Source: Xylanibacter caecicola (GTDB lineage Bacteria; Bacteroidota; Bacteroidia; Bacteroidales; Bacteroidaceae). Taken from it: a DNA stretch of 44,135 bases. Shown piece by piece: positions 17,785 to 26,810 of this stretch (position 1 is the stretch's first letter; each line of letters begins with the position of its first letter). The notes below the pieces were generated by a model. That model was not told the DNA's origin. It saw only the letters and a program-made list of their open reading frames with translations, and did not search any database. The stretch covers positions 1-44,135 of the forward strand of contig NZ_JABKKJ010000021.1 in the NCBI RefSeq assembly GCF_013166515.1, written 5' to 3'. Position numbers and translations under genes: made by a program.

Positions 17785-18056
17785 GAAAAAAAGGTTAAAA
17801 TGCACAATCACCCCTTGTGTTGTGCATTTCCGTGTGGCGTACATGCCGTTGTGCCGGCAATGTTTTTAGATGCCTTCAAGGCAGATATTAACACCCGTTT
17901 CCGGAGCGCTTTTAACATTTTCTTGCCCGTCGCAGACCGCGGATTGCCTTTTGCCGGCAAAACATACGAAAAACATCATATTTTGCTCTTTTGTGTGTAA
18001 TTGTTTGTATATCAGTTGGTTATATTTTGAATGCAGCCTTGCCGCCATCACAAGTA

Positions 18057-18210
18057 TATGCCTTCGGATTGTGAAATACGGCATATCACACTGCAAAACA
18101 CGGCATATTGCATGCTGAAAGGCGGCATATCACGCCACAAAGTGCCGTGTTTTACACCCCGAAGTGCGCTGTTTCAGCCTCAAAAACCGCCTTTTCGCCT
18201 TCTTTAAAGC
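18057..18210. repeat. Diverged tandem array with 22-bp period (array A), seven units
   Basis: Units start at 18057, 18079, 18101, 18123, 18145, 18167 and 18189, exactly 22 bp apart with no gaps. Three successive units begin CGGCATAT; later units begin CCGTGTTTTA and CGCTGTTTC. Each ends with an A-rich word (GCAAAACA, TGAAAGG, CAAAGTG, GAAGTG). Unit 18145 resembles the unit at 43234 (both contain TTA-n-ACCCCGAA at the same offset). The array is in the 790-bp divergent space between etfB and dnaG. The rest of that space (17785-18056 and 18211-18364) holds nothing I recognise. Confidence 0.7.
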
Positions 18211-18364
18211 CCGTCGGCAGTCCTCTTTCCGTGCTTTTTCCGCGTAGAATGAGATTTGCCGCAGTCAATAAAAACGAAATTATTAACAACCCTAAAAGTA
18301 TATTAAAATGTCTCGTGTTACATTCTTTGTAATATTATGAAGCCTTATCGTCAAATTTATTTTT

Positions 18365-18372
18365 TACCTTTG
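18365..18372 (+). promoter_or_regulatory. Probable -7 box for dnaG
   Basis: TACCTTTG fits TAnnTTTG and lies about 68 bp before the dnaG start. No clear TTG is found at the right distance, so the call rests on the -7 box alone. Confidence 0.45.
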
Positions 18373-18439
18373 TAAGGTGCAAAATCCGCATGTTACTCTT
18401 TTTTACACAATAATCTTATAAACAACAGGAAGGCTTGCG

Positions 18440-20374
18440 ATGATAGACAGAGCGACGATAGACCGTATAATGGATGCTGCTGACATTGTGGACGTGGTGT
18501 CCGAGTTTGTCTCACTGCGTAAGGTCGGAGCCAATTACAAGGGGCTTTGCCCTTTCCACGACGACACCACGCCGTCGTTCTATGTGTCGCCGTCGCGCGG
18601 TATCTGCCACTGTTTCTCGTGCGGAAAGACCACAAATTCGGTGGGATTTGTCATGGAACGCGAGCAGATGACCTATCCCGAGGCACTGCGCTGGCTGGCA
18701 AACAAATACCATATAGAGATACGCGAGCGGGAACTCTCCGATGAAGAGAAGCGCGAACAGAACGACCGCGAGAGCATGTTCATTGTAAACGAGTGGGCGG
18801 CAGACTATTTCAGCGATGTGCTTCTTAACGATGTGGACGGGCGAGCCGTGGGCATGCAGTATTTCCGCAGCCGCGGTTTCCGTGACGATATCATACAAAA
18901 GTTTCGTCTGGGCTTTGCCCTTCCCTCGCGGACGGCAATGTCAAATACAGCCACATTAAAAGGTTATAAAGAAGAATATCTTGTAAAGACGGGACTTTGC
19001 TACCGTCGCGACGGCGGCGAACTGTCCGACCGCTATGCCGGAAGAGTGATATTCCCGTGGATAAACGTCAGCGGAAAGGTGTGTGCCTTCGGCGGACGTC
19101 TGCTCGATTCGCGTACCAAGGGCGTGCAGCAGAAGTATGTCAACTCGCCCGACTCCGACATATATCATAAGGAACGCGAGCTTTACGGCATATATCAGGC
19201 AAAGAGAGCGATAGCCAAGGAAGACCTTGTATATATGGTAGAGGGATATACCGACGTAATATCTATGCACCAGTGCGGTATAGAGAATGTCGTGGCAAAC
19301 TCCGGAACGGCGCTCAGTGTTCACCAGATACGCATACTGAGACGCTTCACCGCCAACATAGTTTTGCTTTACGACGGCGATGCGGCGGGCATACATGCCG
19401 CCATGCGCGGCACCGACATGTTGCTTGCCGAGGGCATGAACGTCAAGGTGCTGCTGCTGCCCGACGGCGAAGACCCGGACAGCTTTGCGCGCAACCACTC
19501 GGCATCGGGCTTCCGCGAATATATAGAAGAGCATCAGACCGATTTCATAGAGTTCAAGACAAACATCATGCTGCGCGGTGTCACCGACCCGATAAAGCGT
19601 TCGGAGGCGATAAACAGCATCGTCAAGAGCGTGTCGGTGATAAACGACCAGATTGTACGCGCCACATATATTAAAGATTGCGCCCACCGTCTAGGCATAA
19701 ACGAGGCGACGCTCATTAGCACGATGAACAAGTTCATACGCAGCGGAAAGGAGGAAAAACGCAAGGAGACGGCACGCGAAGAGGCACGCACTGCCGACAA
19801 GCCGCAGGAACCTCTGCGCCCTGCCACGCCCGACGTGCAGGCATCAAAGGTGGAATATATGCTGGTGCAGGCGGTTGTAAGACACGGAGAGATGACGATA
19901 TACCGCAATGTGGAGACCGAAGACGGCGGGACAACCGACCTTAATGTGGCGCAATACATAAGCTATGACCTCGGTGCCGACGGACTTTCGTTCCACTCCG
20001 AAGAGTACAACCGCATACTGGCGGAGGCAGTGGAGCACAGTGCCGATGCCGACTTCAAGGCAGAGGCTTACTTCACACGTCATCCAGATATCGGAATAAG
20101 CACCATTGCGGCGGAGATGGCAGCCGATCGTTTCCAGTTGAGCAAGAGTATGCAGGTGCAGGAAGACGAGGACAGCCTGCGCAACAGAGTGGTTCACATG
20201 GTGCTCGACTTCCGCATGGACTATGTCAAGACACGTCTCGGCAGGCTGCGCGAAGAAATGGCGCTTGCCGCCAGCGACATGGAGAAGCTGATGCCGCTGA
20301 TGAAGGAATACACGGAGGTTCAGAACCTTAGAAACCGCATAGCTAAGGAACTGGGAAACGAAATAATAGTATGA
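18440..20374 (+). CDS. dnaG: DNA primase
   Basis: The 644-residue enzyme makes RNA primers for DNA replication. The N-terminal zinc-binding CHC2 domain is complete (GLCPFHDDTTPSF ... CHCFSCG, ligands C37, H40, C58, C61). It is followed by the catalytic core with YAGRVIFPWINVSGKVCAFGGR and the TOPRIM region (MVEGYTDVISMHQCGIENVVANSGTA and VLLYDGDAAG). The C-terminal part (about 430-640) is the diverged helicase-interacting region. Length is normal. The next gene, cls, starts 3 bp after the stop and is likely co-transcribed. Confidence 0.97.
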   Translation: MIDRATIDRIMDAADIVDVVSEFVSLRKVGANYKGLCPFHDDTTPSFYVSPSRGICHCFSCGKTTNSVGFVMEREQMTYPEALRWLANKYHIEIRERELSDEEKREQNDRESMFIVNEWAADYFSDVLLNDVDGRAVGMQYFRSRGFRDDIIQKFRLGFALPSRTAMSNTATLKGYKEEYLVKTGLCYRRDGGELSDRYAGRVIFPWINVSGKVCAFGGRLLDSRTKGVQQKYVNSPDSDIYHKERELYGIYQAKRAIAKEDLVYMVEGYTDVISMHQCGIENVVANSGTALSVHQIRILRRFTANIVLLYDGDAAGIHAAMRGTDMLLAEGMNVKVLLLPDGEDPDSFARNHSASGFREYIEEHQTDFIEFKTNIMLRGVTDPIKRSEAINSIVKSVSVINDQIVRATYIKDCAHRLGINEATLISTMNKFIRSGKEEKRKETAREEARTADKPQEPLRPATPDVQASKVEYMLVQAVVRHGEMTIYRNVETEDGGTTDLNVAQYISYDLGADGLSFHSEEYNRILAEAVEHSADADFKAEAYFTRHPDIGISTIAAEMAADRFQLSKSMQVQEDEDSLRNRVVHMVLDFRMDYVKTRLGRLREEMALAASDMEKLMPLMKEYTEVQNLRNRIAKELGNEIIV

Positions 20375-20377
20375 CGT

Positions 20378-21802
20378 ATGGTATACATTCACTGGCTGAC
20401 ATATCTTATATATATAGTGGTGACGGTGTCTGCCATTGTGGCGGTGCTTATGGACCACCGCCAGCCCGCCAAGACCGTGGCGTGGATAATGGCGCTGATA
20501 TTCCTGCCGGTGATAGGTATTGTGCTTTATTTCTTCTTTGGACAGAACACACGACGTGAAAGGTATCTCAGCGAGCACAACATAGATCTGCTGACAAAAA
20601 GCTCGGTATTGGAGTTTGTTGAACAGAAAAACCTGTACGTGCCGGAGACCCACCGTTCTCTGATAAACCTTTTTACCAACCGCAGTTGGGCGTTGCCCTT
20701 CAAAGACAACGCCACCGACATATATACCGACGGCTACGGATATTTCCATTCGTTGCTGAGAGAGATAGCCGGAGCGCGCCACCACATACATCTCGACACG
20801 TATATTTTTGAAGACGATCCGTTGGGAAATCTCGTTGCAGACGCTCTTATGGACAAGGCACGCGACGGGGTGGAGGTGCGCGTGATATACGACGACGTGG
20901 GATGCTGGAACGTGGACAACCGTTTCTTCGACCGCATGCAGGAGGCGGGGATAGAGGTATATCCCTTTATGCCCGTACGTTTCCCGGCTTTCACAAGCAA
21001 GGTGAACTACCGCAATCACCGCAAACTGTGCGTGATAGACGGCAGGGTGGCGTTTATCGGCGGCATGAACATAGCCATGCGCTACATCAAAGGCACCGGT
21101 TCGCAGCCGTGGCGCGACACCCATCTGCGCATAGAGGGCAACGCCGTATATGGTGTTCAGCGCGCTTTCATGGTAGACTGGTGCTTTGTCTCGGGCACGC
21201 TCATCACCGACAGGTGCTACTATCCGGAACTTAAAGGAGCGCCGGAAAACAACTGTCTCATGCAGGTTGTCACCGACAGCCCTTTCAGCGAGTGGCCCGA
21301 CATCATGCAGGGCTATGTGCGCATATTGCTCGAGGCACGCAGATATGTCTATATGGAGACACCTTACTTCCTGCCCACCGAGCCTGTAATGTTTGCAATG
21401 CGTATCGCCGCGCTTGCCGGTGTGGATGTCCGCATAATGATACCGATGCACGCCGACGCGCGTTTTGTAGAGTGGGCAAGCCGCTCCTACGTGTCGGAGA
21501 TAGTGGAGTCGGGCGTGAAGGTATATCTTTATAAAGCCGGTTTCAACCACTCCAAGCTGCTCGTATGCGATGATGCTCTGGCTTCGTGCGGCTCTGCCAA
21601 CGTAGACTTCCGCAGCTTTGAGAACAATTTCGAGGCAAATGTCTTTATATACGACGAGGCGACGGCGCTTCGTCTGAAGAAGGTTTTCATGGACGATGTA
21701 GAGCAGTGCGTGCCTATAGAGGATGCCATGAACTACATACGCATACCTTATCTGCAACGTCTGTGGGAGTCGGTTGTCAGACTTCTCTCACCATTGTTGT
21801 AG
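20378..21802 (+). CDS. cls: Cardiolipin synthase (phospholipase D family)
   Basis: The 474-residue inner-membrane enzyme joins phosphatidylglycerol units into cardiolipin. Two N-terminal membrane helices (about 5-27 and 35-54) are followed by two HKD motifs: NHRKLCVIDGRVAFIGGMN and FNHSKLLVCDDALASCGSAN, each with H-x-K-x4-D, the two halves of the active site. Length and order match bacterial Cls. It lies 3 bp after dnaG on the same strand, so translation is probably coupled although the functions are unrelated. Confidence 0.96.
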   Translation: MVYIHWLTYLIYIVVTVSAIVAVLMDHRQPAKTVAWIMALIFLPVIGIVLYFFFGQNTRRERYLSEHNIDLLTKSSVLEFVEQKNLYVPETHRSLINLFTNRSWALPFKDNATDIYTDGYGYFHSLLREIAGARHHIHLDTYIFEDDPLGNLVADALMDKARDGVEVRVIYDDVGCWNVDNRFFDRMQEAGIEVYPFMPVRFPAFTSKVNYRNHRKLCVIDGRVAFIGGMNIAMRYIKGTGSQPWRDTHLRIEGNAVYGVQRAFMVDWCFVSGTLITDRCYYPELKGAPENNCLMQVVTDSPFSEWPDIMQGYVRILLEARRYVYMETPYFLPTEPVMFAMRIAALAGVDVRIMIPMHADARFVEWASRSYVSEIVESGVKVYLYKAGFNHSKLLVCDDALASCGSANVDFRSFENNFEANVFIYDEATALRLKKVFMDDVEQCVPIEDAMNYIRIPYLQRLWESVVRLLSPLL

Positions 21803-21911
21803 ACTTTTCCTTATTAACAAAAGACAAAACAGACATTTTTTCCTATTTTCTTGTAGTTTTTCGAACTGTTCTGCGTCTAACGTGCAGAGATTAATCAACA
21901 GAACAGACATC

Positions 21912-22391
21912 ATGAATGTATCAGAAACAGAATTTGCGCAGATTGCAAGAACACACAAGAGCATAATCTATACCGTATGCTATATGTTCTCCAAAAATGC
22001 CGACGAGGTTGCCGACCTGTTTCAGGAAACGCTTGCAAACATTTGGAGCGGACTTCCTGGATTTAACGGGCAGAGCGACATCAGGACATGGATTTACAGG
22101 GTGACACTTAACACATGTATATCCGCCGACAGGAAGAAAAGAAGAGCCGGATGTAATATCCATGACATGGACATTGCTCTTTTTGAGGACAATGACCGTG
22201 AGACAAAGCAGATAAACATGCTGCACAAACGGATAAGCAGGCTCCAGCCGTTCGACAGGGCGATAGTGCTGTTGTGGCTCGAGAACATGAGTTACGAAGA
22301 GATTGGTGCCGTGGTGGGTATCAGTACCAAGAACGTTTCGGTACGTCTGTTCAGGATTAAGGAAGAATTAAAGAAAATGTCTGACAATTAA
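21912..22391 (+). CDS. ECF-type RNA polymerase sigma factor
   Basis: From the ATG at 21912 the protein has 159 residues (MNVSETEFAQIARTHKSIIY). The earlier ATG at 21774 overlaps cls and adds 46 unrelated residues. Region 2 is recognisable by ADEVADLFQETLANIWSGL and FNGQSDIRTWIYRVTLNTCISADRKKRR, and region 4 by LQPFDRAIVLLWLENMSYEEIGAVVGISTKNVSVRLFRIKEEL. No cytoplasmic anti-sigma domain is encoded next to it; instead a membrane protein starts 11 bp after. The signal sensed is unknown. Confidence 0.93.
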   Translation: MNVSETEFAQIARTHKSIIYTVCYMFSKNADEVADLFQETLANIWSGLPGFNGQSDIRTWIYRVTLNTCISADRKKRRAGCNIHDMDIALFEDNDRETKQINMLHKRISRLQPFDRAIVLLWLENMSYEEIGAVVGISTKNVSVRLFRIKEELKKMSDN

Positions 22392-22402
22392 AACTGCAAG
22401 AA

Positions 22403-22978
22403 ATGGAAACAACAAACGAAATGGAGAATATGCGTCTGCAACTGGACGTGTTGAAAAACAGGCTTGAGAAACAAACCGTAATCAGCGATAATATGATAAG
22501 GATGGCGATGAAAGACAAGTCGCACAGGATAAAACTGAAATACCGAATCGTAATGATAATGTGCATCACCATGATTCCATACAACCTGATATTGATGCCC
22601 CATATAGGCTTTTCATTGCCTTTCGGCATCGTTACGAGTATCTTTATGCTTATAGCCGGAATATACACCTATTATAATATGAGGGTTTTGGACAGTGCGT
22701 TTGACTCTGGCGATAACATGATTGAAGCGGGACTGAAAGTGGCAAAGGCAAAGAAAAGAGACTCAGACTGGCTGAAATATTCCATTCCCACAGTAATACC
22801 ATGGTTTGTATGGTTCTTGATTGAGACTTTGGAAAAAGACCACGGATACGTAGGAGCCATAGGAGGAACAATCGGCGGACTTGTCGGTGGCATCATGGGC
22901 ATGCACATGCACTTCAAAATACAGCGCAAATACAAAGAGATAATAGCCCATATAGAAGATATAAAGGATATCCGTTGA
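22403..22978 (+). CDS. Membrane protein of unknown function paired with the sigma factor
   Basis: The 191-residue protein starts 11 bp after the ECF sigma gene. Its N-terminal 50 residues are a probable coiled coil (NEMENMRLQLDVLKNRLEKQ). Two hydrophobic helices (about 50-95) follow, then a soluble stretch, a third membrane helix (YSIPTVIPWFVWFLIETL) and a glycine-rich segment (GAIGGTIGGLVGGIMGMHM), before a charged helix at the end. I do not recognise a named family. The tight coupling suggests that it controls the sigma factor or is its main target, but there is no anti-sigma motif to prove this. Confidence 0.75.
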   Translation: METTNEMENMRLQLDVLKNRLEKQTVISDNMIRMAMKDKSHRIKLKYRIVMIMCITMIPYNLILMPHIGFSLPFGIVTSIFMLIAGIYTYYNMRVLDSAFDSGDNMIEAGLKVAKAKKRDSDWLKYSIPTVIPWFVWFLIETLEKDHGYVGAIGGTIGGLVGGIMGMHMHFKIQRKYKEIIAHIEDIKDIR

Positions 22979-22983
22979 GAACG

Positions 22984-23021
22984 AAAAAAGGCTGTCTGAA
23001 ACGATTTCAGACAGCCTTTTT
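22984..23021. terminator. Bidirectional rho-independent terminator
   Basis: AAAGGCTGTCTGAAA (22987-23001) pairs perfectly with TTTCAGACAGCCTTT (23005-23019) around a 3-base loop. Flanking A- and T-runs make it usable from both sides. It separates the sigma factor operon (+) from tRNA-Gln (-). Confidence 0.88.
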
Positions 23022-23026
23022 CAGTG

Positions 23027-23097
23027 TTGGGATACTCGGACTCGAACCAAGAATGACAGGACCAGAATCTGTAGTGTTACCATTACACCATATCCCA
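23027..23097 (-). tRNA. tRNA-Gln (anticodon CTG)
   Basis: Read on the minus strand, a cloverleaf can be drawn: acceptor stem TGGGATA/TATCCCA, a D-arm region GGTGTAATGGTAACAC, an anticodon arm ACAGA-TTCTGGT-CCTGT with CTG in the middle of the loop, and a T-arm containing GGTTCGAGTCC. Discriminator base A; the CCA end is not encoded. The TGGGATATGGTGTAATGG start is characteristic of tRNA-Gln in this phylum. Confidence 0.92.
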
Positions 23098-23240
23098 ATA
23101 TATCTTTTGCAATGTGCTTTACGGCTGATTGCGAGTGCAAAGGTACTATATTTTTTTTTCTTTGCAATAGTTTTTCTTGTTTTTTTCTAAAAAAACTCAA
23201 ATAAAGAGGTGCTTTTTCGTGGTTTTACGATAAATCAATG

Positions 23241-23248
23241 TACCTTTG
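23241..23248 (+). promoter_or_regulatory. Probable -7 box for the rsfS-ftsH-cdsA operon
   Basis: TACCTTTG matches TAnnTTTG and lies 22 bp upstream of the preferred rsfS start at 23271. The -33 side is T-rich but has no exact TTTG. Confidence 0.5.
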
Positions 23249-23270
23249 CGCCATAACAACAGCTTATTTA

Positions 23271-23630
23271 ATGGAACAGACAGAAAAGTTAGTTAAGGCA
23301 ATAATAGAGGGTATACAGGAGAAGAAAGGACGCGGAATAACCGTTGCCGACCTTTCGAAAATTGACGGGGCGATATGCAGCAGATTTGTTATATGCGAGG
23401 GAAATTCGCCCTCACAGATAGAGGCTATTGCCGATGCAGTGGGAGAAAGCGCACGGATAAATGCGGGAGAGAAACCCGTGAATGTTGTCGGACTGAGACA
23501 GGCGCAGTGGGTAGCGATGGATTATACGGACGTTATAGTTCACATTTTCCTGCCGGAGACAAGGGAGTTCTACAATCTTGAAAATCTCTGGATGGATGCG
23601 CCGTTGGTGAATGTTCCGGATCTTGACTGA
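23271..23630 (+). CDS. rsfS: Ribosome silencing factor
   Basis: From the ATG at 23271 the product has 119 residues and is a full RsfS/DUF143 domain (LVKAIIEGIQEKKGRGITVADLSKI, CSRFVICEGNSPSQIEAIADAV, WVAMDYTDVIVHIFLPETREFYNLENLW). It binds ribosomal protein uL14 and blocks joining of the subunits when nutrients are short. The longer reading from 23238 would begin inside the -7 box of the promoter, so it is rejected. Followed by ftsH and cdsA in a layout common in Bacteroidetes. Confidence 0.93.
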   Translation: MEQTEKLVKAIIEGIQEKKGRGITVADLSKIDGAICSRFVICEGNSPSQIEAIADAVGESARINAGEKPVNVVGLRQAQWVAMDYTDVIVHIFLPETREFYNLENLWMDAPLVNVPDLD

Positions 23631-23682
23631 TGTCCCGGTTCATACAATCGTATTTTTAATATTTATTACTTATTTATATAAA

Positions 23683-23757
23683 GGGCGGATGCCGATATGT
23701 GCCGTACCGTTGTTTTAAAGATGACAGCAGGCGACGGGGCGGGCGGATGCCGATATG
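23683..23757 (+). repeat. 17-bp direct repeat in the 5' region of ftsH
   Basis: GGGCGGATGCCGATATG occurs at 23683-23699 and again at 23741-23757, 58 bp apart. The second copy contains the in-frame ATG at 23747, so the duplication makes the start of ftsH ambiguous. Confidence 0.7.
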
Positions 23758-23764
23758 GAAGAAA

Positions 23765-25756
23765 ATGGAAAAGGATAAGACTCCAAAGATGCCTAAGTTC
23801 AACATGAATTGGATTTACGGTCTTGTTATCGTAGGATTGCTTGCGGTATATTTTGCAGGTGGCGACGCCGTAGCCGGAAGTGCGAGCAGACCGGTATCGT
23901 ATACTGTATTCAAGGAATATGTCAACAAGGGATACGCATCGAGGATTGTTGTCAACAAGGATGAGAGCAAGCTGAAGATGTATGTAAAGCCCGAACACAT
24001 AAGGACAGTGTTCCGTCAGGGTACCGATCAGACCGGTAAGGAACCTTACGTGAATGTCGAGTTCGGAAGTGTGGAGAATGTGGAGAACTTCATTGACCTG
24101 GAACGCAAGGCGGGTAAGTTTGCCGGCGAGTTCACATACGAAAACAAGCAGGGCAACAGTTTCATGAACATACTCATCAGTTTCGGACCTATAATATTCC
24201 TTGTGGTTATATGGCTGTTCTTCATGCGCCGCATGGGAGGAGGCTCTGCCGGAGGTTCCGGCGTGTTCAACGTAGGTAAGAGCAAGGCAAAGATGTATGA
24301 GAAAGGCGGCGAGCTGAACGTGACATTCAAGGATGTTGCAGGACAGGCGGGTGCCAAGCAGGAGGTGCAGGAAATAGTAGAGTTCCTCAAGAACCCGCAG
24401 AAATATACCGAACTTGGCGGTAAGATACCCAAAGGTGCTCTTCTCGTTGGTCCTCCGGGAACGGGAAAGACATTGCTTGCAAAGGCTGTGGCAGGAGAGG
24501 CGGGTGTTCCGTTCTTCTCCATGAGCGGTTCGGACTTTGTGGAGATGTTCGTCGGAGTAGGTGCAAGCCGCGTGCGCGACCTGTTCCGCCAGGCAAAGGA
24601 GAAGTCACCGTGTATAATATTCATAGACGAGATAGATGCCGTTGGAAGGGCGCGCAGCAAGAATCCGGCAATGGGCGGAAACGACGAACGCGAGAACACG
24701 CTGAATGCGCTGCTTACGGAAATGGATGGTTTCGGGACAAACAGCGGCGTGATAATATTGGCTGCGACGAACCGTGCGGACATGCTCGACTCGGCTCTGT
24801 TGCGTGCCGGGCGTTTCGACAGGCAGATACATGTGGATCTTCCCGACCTTAACGAGCGTAAGGAGATATTCCTTGTTCATTTGAAGCCGGTGAAGACGGA
24901 TCCGTCGTTGGATATAGACTTGTTGGCGAGACAGACACCGGGATTTTCAGGAGCGGACATTGCCAACGTGTGCAACGAGGCGGCTCTGATAGCTGCACGT
25001 CACGACAAGAAGACTGTAGAGCGTCAGGACTTTCTGGATGCGGTGGACAGGATAATAGGCGGACTGGAGAAGAAGACAAAGGTGATGACGGCTGCCGAGA
25101 AACGCACGATAGCCCTGCACGAGGCGGGTCATGCCACGATATCATGGTTCCTGGAACATGCCAATCCGCTGGTTAAGGTGACGATAGTGCCGCGCGGACG
25201 TGCTCTCGGTGCCGCATGGTATATGCCGGAGGAAAGGCAGATAACCACAAAGGAGGAGATGCTTGACGAGATGTGTGCCACACTTGGCGGGCGTGCTGCC
25301 GAGGAACTGTTTACGGGGCATATATCCACGGGTGCCATGAACGATCTGGAGCGTGTGACAAAGAGTGCATACGGCATGATTGCATACGCCGGAATGAGTG
25401 ACAGGCTGCCTAATATATGTTACTATAATAATAATGAATATAACTTTCAGCGACCTTATTCGGAAACCACGGCAAAGGTGATGGACGATGAGGTTCTGGA
25501 GATGATAAACAGTCAGTATGAGCGTGCAAAGCGATTGCTGACCGAGCATAAGGAGGGACACAACAAACTGGCGCAGCTGCTTATAGAGCGTGAGGTGATA
25601 TTTGCCGAGGATGTGGAGAATATATTCGGCAAGCGTCAGTGGGTTAGCCGCTCGCAGGAAATAATGAATGAGCAAGAGAGTACTGTCGGTGGAACAGAGG
25701 AACATGAAGGCGAAGTGTCAGCAGACAGTGTAGAGGAAACCCGGGAAAAAGAATAG
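23765..25756 (+). CDS. ftsH: ATP-dependent zinc metalloprotease FtsH
   Basis: This membrane-anchored AAA+ protease degrades unfolded and short-lived membrane proteins. I prefer the start MEKDKTPKMPKFNMNW at 23765 (663 residues); in-frame starts at 23699 (GTG) and 23747 also exist and run through a local duplication. Visible parts: first membrane helix (WIYGLVIVGLLAVYFAG), periplasmic domain, second helix (ILISFGPIIFLVVIWLFFM), Walker A GPPGTGKT, Walker B IIFIDEIDAVG, the second region of homology ATNRADMLDSALLRAGRFDR, and the zinc site HEAGH. A charged tail rich in Glu ends the protein. cdsA begins 14 bp later. Confidence 0.97.
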   Translation: MEKDKTPKMPKFNMNWIYGLVIVGLLAVYFAGGDAVAGSASRPVSYTVFKEYVNKGYASRIVVNKDESKLKMYVKPEHIRTVFRQGTDQTGKEPYVNVEFGSVENVENFIDLERKAGKFAGEFTYENKQGNSFMNILISFGPIIFLVVIWLFFMRRMGGGSAGGSGVFNVGKSKAKMYEKGGELNVTFKDVAGQAGAKQEVQEIVEFLKNPQKYTELGGKIPKGALLVGPPGTGKTLLAKAVAGEAGVPFFSMSGSDFVEMFVGVGASRVRDLFRQAKEKSPCIIFIDEIDAVGRARSKNPAMGGNDERENTLNALLTEMDGFGTNSGVIILAATNRADMLDSALLRAGRFDRQIHVDLPDLNERKEIFLVHLKPVKTDPSLDIDLLARQTPGFSGADIANVCNEAALIAARHDKKTVERQDFLDAVDRIIGGLEKKTKVMTAAEKRTIALHEAGHATISWFLEHANPLVKVTIVPRGRALGAAWYMPEERQITTKEEMLDEMCATLGGRAAEELFTGHISTGAMNDLERVTKSAYGMIAYAGMSDRLPNICYYNNNEYNFQRPYSETTAKVMDDEVLEMINSQYERAKRLLTEHKEGHNKLAQLLIEREVIFAEDVENIFGKRQWVSRSQEIMNEQESTVGGTEEHEGEVSADSVEETREKE

Positions 25757-25770
25757 GAGAGGAGCACGAT

Positions 25771-26640
25771 ATGTCGGATAAGCAAAGCAAGTTGGGCAAC
25801 CTGATAGCCAGAAGTATAACGGGAGTGCTGTTTGTGGCAGCCATAGTGACATGTTTTCTTGATGCCTTTGCAATGGAAGTGCTCTTTGCCTTGGTGACGG
25901 GACTGACGATGTGGGAATACGGCGGACTTGTAAACGGTGTGAAAGGTGTGACCGTAAACCGTTTTATCGGCACTGTGGCGGGTGTATATCTCTTTCTTGC
26001 CGTGGGCGGTTTCTGTAGCGGACTTGTACAGACGGGGGCAGTGTTCATTCCGTATCTGCTCACATTAGTATATCTGTTCGTAAGCGAGCTGTATGCGAAG
26101 AACGAGAATGCAGTGAACGATTGGGCATACACCATGCTCGGGCAGATGTATGTGGCGTTGCCGCTGTCGATGATAAATGTGCTGGCGTTCAACGCCGCTG
26201 CCGACGGGAGCATACGTTTTAACTATATTATTCCGCTTAGCATATTTGTATTTCTATGGACCAACGACACCGGCGCGTATTGCACGGGTTCGCTGATAGG
26301 GCGTCATAAGCTGTTTCCGCGCATAAGTCCGGCAAAGAGTTGGGAAGGCAGCATAGGCGGTGCCGTACTGGTGATGGTTGCCGCATGGATAGTAGGTACA
26401 TGTGCCGTGGATAACGGTGCCGATGTTCTGACTGTTCCGCAGTGGCTCGGTCTCGGACTTGTCGTGGTGGTGTTCGGCACATGGGGCGACCTTGTCGAGA
26501 GCCTTTTTAAGCGGACACTCGGAATAAAAGACAGCGGCACAATACTTCCCGGTCACGGTGGTATGCTGGATAGGTTTGACTCGTCGCTTATGGCAATGCC
26601 GGCGGCTGTGGTATATCTATATTCTCTTACATTGTTTTAA
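25771..26640 (+). CDS. cdsA: Phosphatidate cytidylyltransferase
   Basis: The 289-residue polytopic membrane enzyme makes CDP-diacylglycerol from phosphatidic acid and CTP, the precursor of all bacterial phospholipids including the substrate used by Cls. About eight hydrophobic segments are visible. The family signature is present near the C-terminus: SPAKSWEGSIGG, then WGDLVESLFKRTLGIKDSGTILPGHGGMLDRFDS. It is the last gene of rsfS-ftsH-cdsA. Confidence 0.96.
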   Translation: MSDKQSKLGNLIARSITGVLFVAAIVTCFLDAFAMEVLFALVTGLTMWEYGGLVNGVKGVTVNRFIGTVAGVYLFLAVGGFCSGLVQTGAVFIPYLLTLVYLFVSELYAKNENAVNDWAYTMLGQMYVALPLSMINVLAFNAAADGSIRFNYIIPLSIFVFLWTNDTGAYCTGSLIGRHKLFPRISPAKSWEGSIGGAVLVMVAAWIVGTCAVDNGADVLTVPQWLGLGLVVVVFGTWGDLVESLFKRTLGIKDSGTILPGHGGMLDRFDSSLMAMPAAVVYLYSLTLF

Positions 26641-26751
26641 GGGTTATAGGCTTGTCTTCTTGTCTTGGTTGTGGCTTTCACGGAATGTGACAGATACATA
26701 GCCGTATGACAACCGATATGCAAAGATCATAGACAAAACTTCTTGACAAGT

Positions 26752-26782
26752 TTTGTTTATGCCTTATTTTTTATTATATTTG
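26752..26782 (+). promoter_or_regulatory. Promoter of the acetyltransferase-AraC pair
   Basis: TTTG (26752-26755), 19 bp, TATATTTG (26775-26782): a full match to the Bacteroidetes consensus, 28 bp before the ATG at 26811. A small inverted repeat ACAAAACT ... AGTTTTGT overlaps its upstream side (about 26733-26756) and could be an operator or the end of the cdsA transcript. Confidence 0.7.
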
Positions 26783-26810
26783 CCGATATTATAGACTTTT
26801 ATAAAAAGAC

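Noticed and set aside
17770..18118. Several short frames on both strands between etfB and dnaG
   Set aside because: They overlap each other and the 22-bp array and show no protein-like features.
19844..21757. 637-codon open frame on the minus strand opposite dnaG and cls
   Set aside because: It lies wholly antisense to two clear genes, has no recognisable domain and a biased His/Val/Tyr composition typical of shadow frames.
22975..23190. 71-codon plus-strand frame
   Set aside because: It overlaps a terminator and tRNA-Gln on the other strand.
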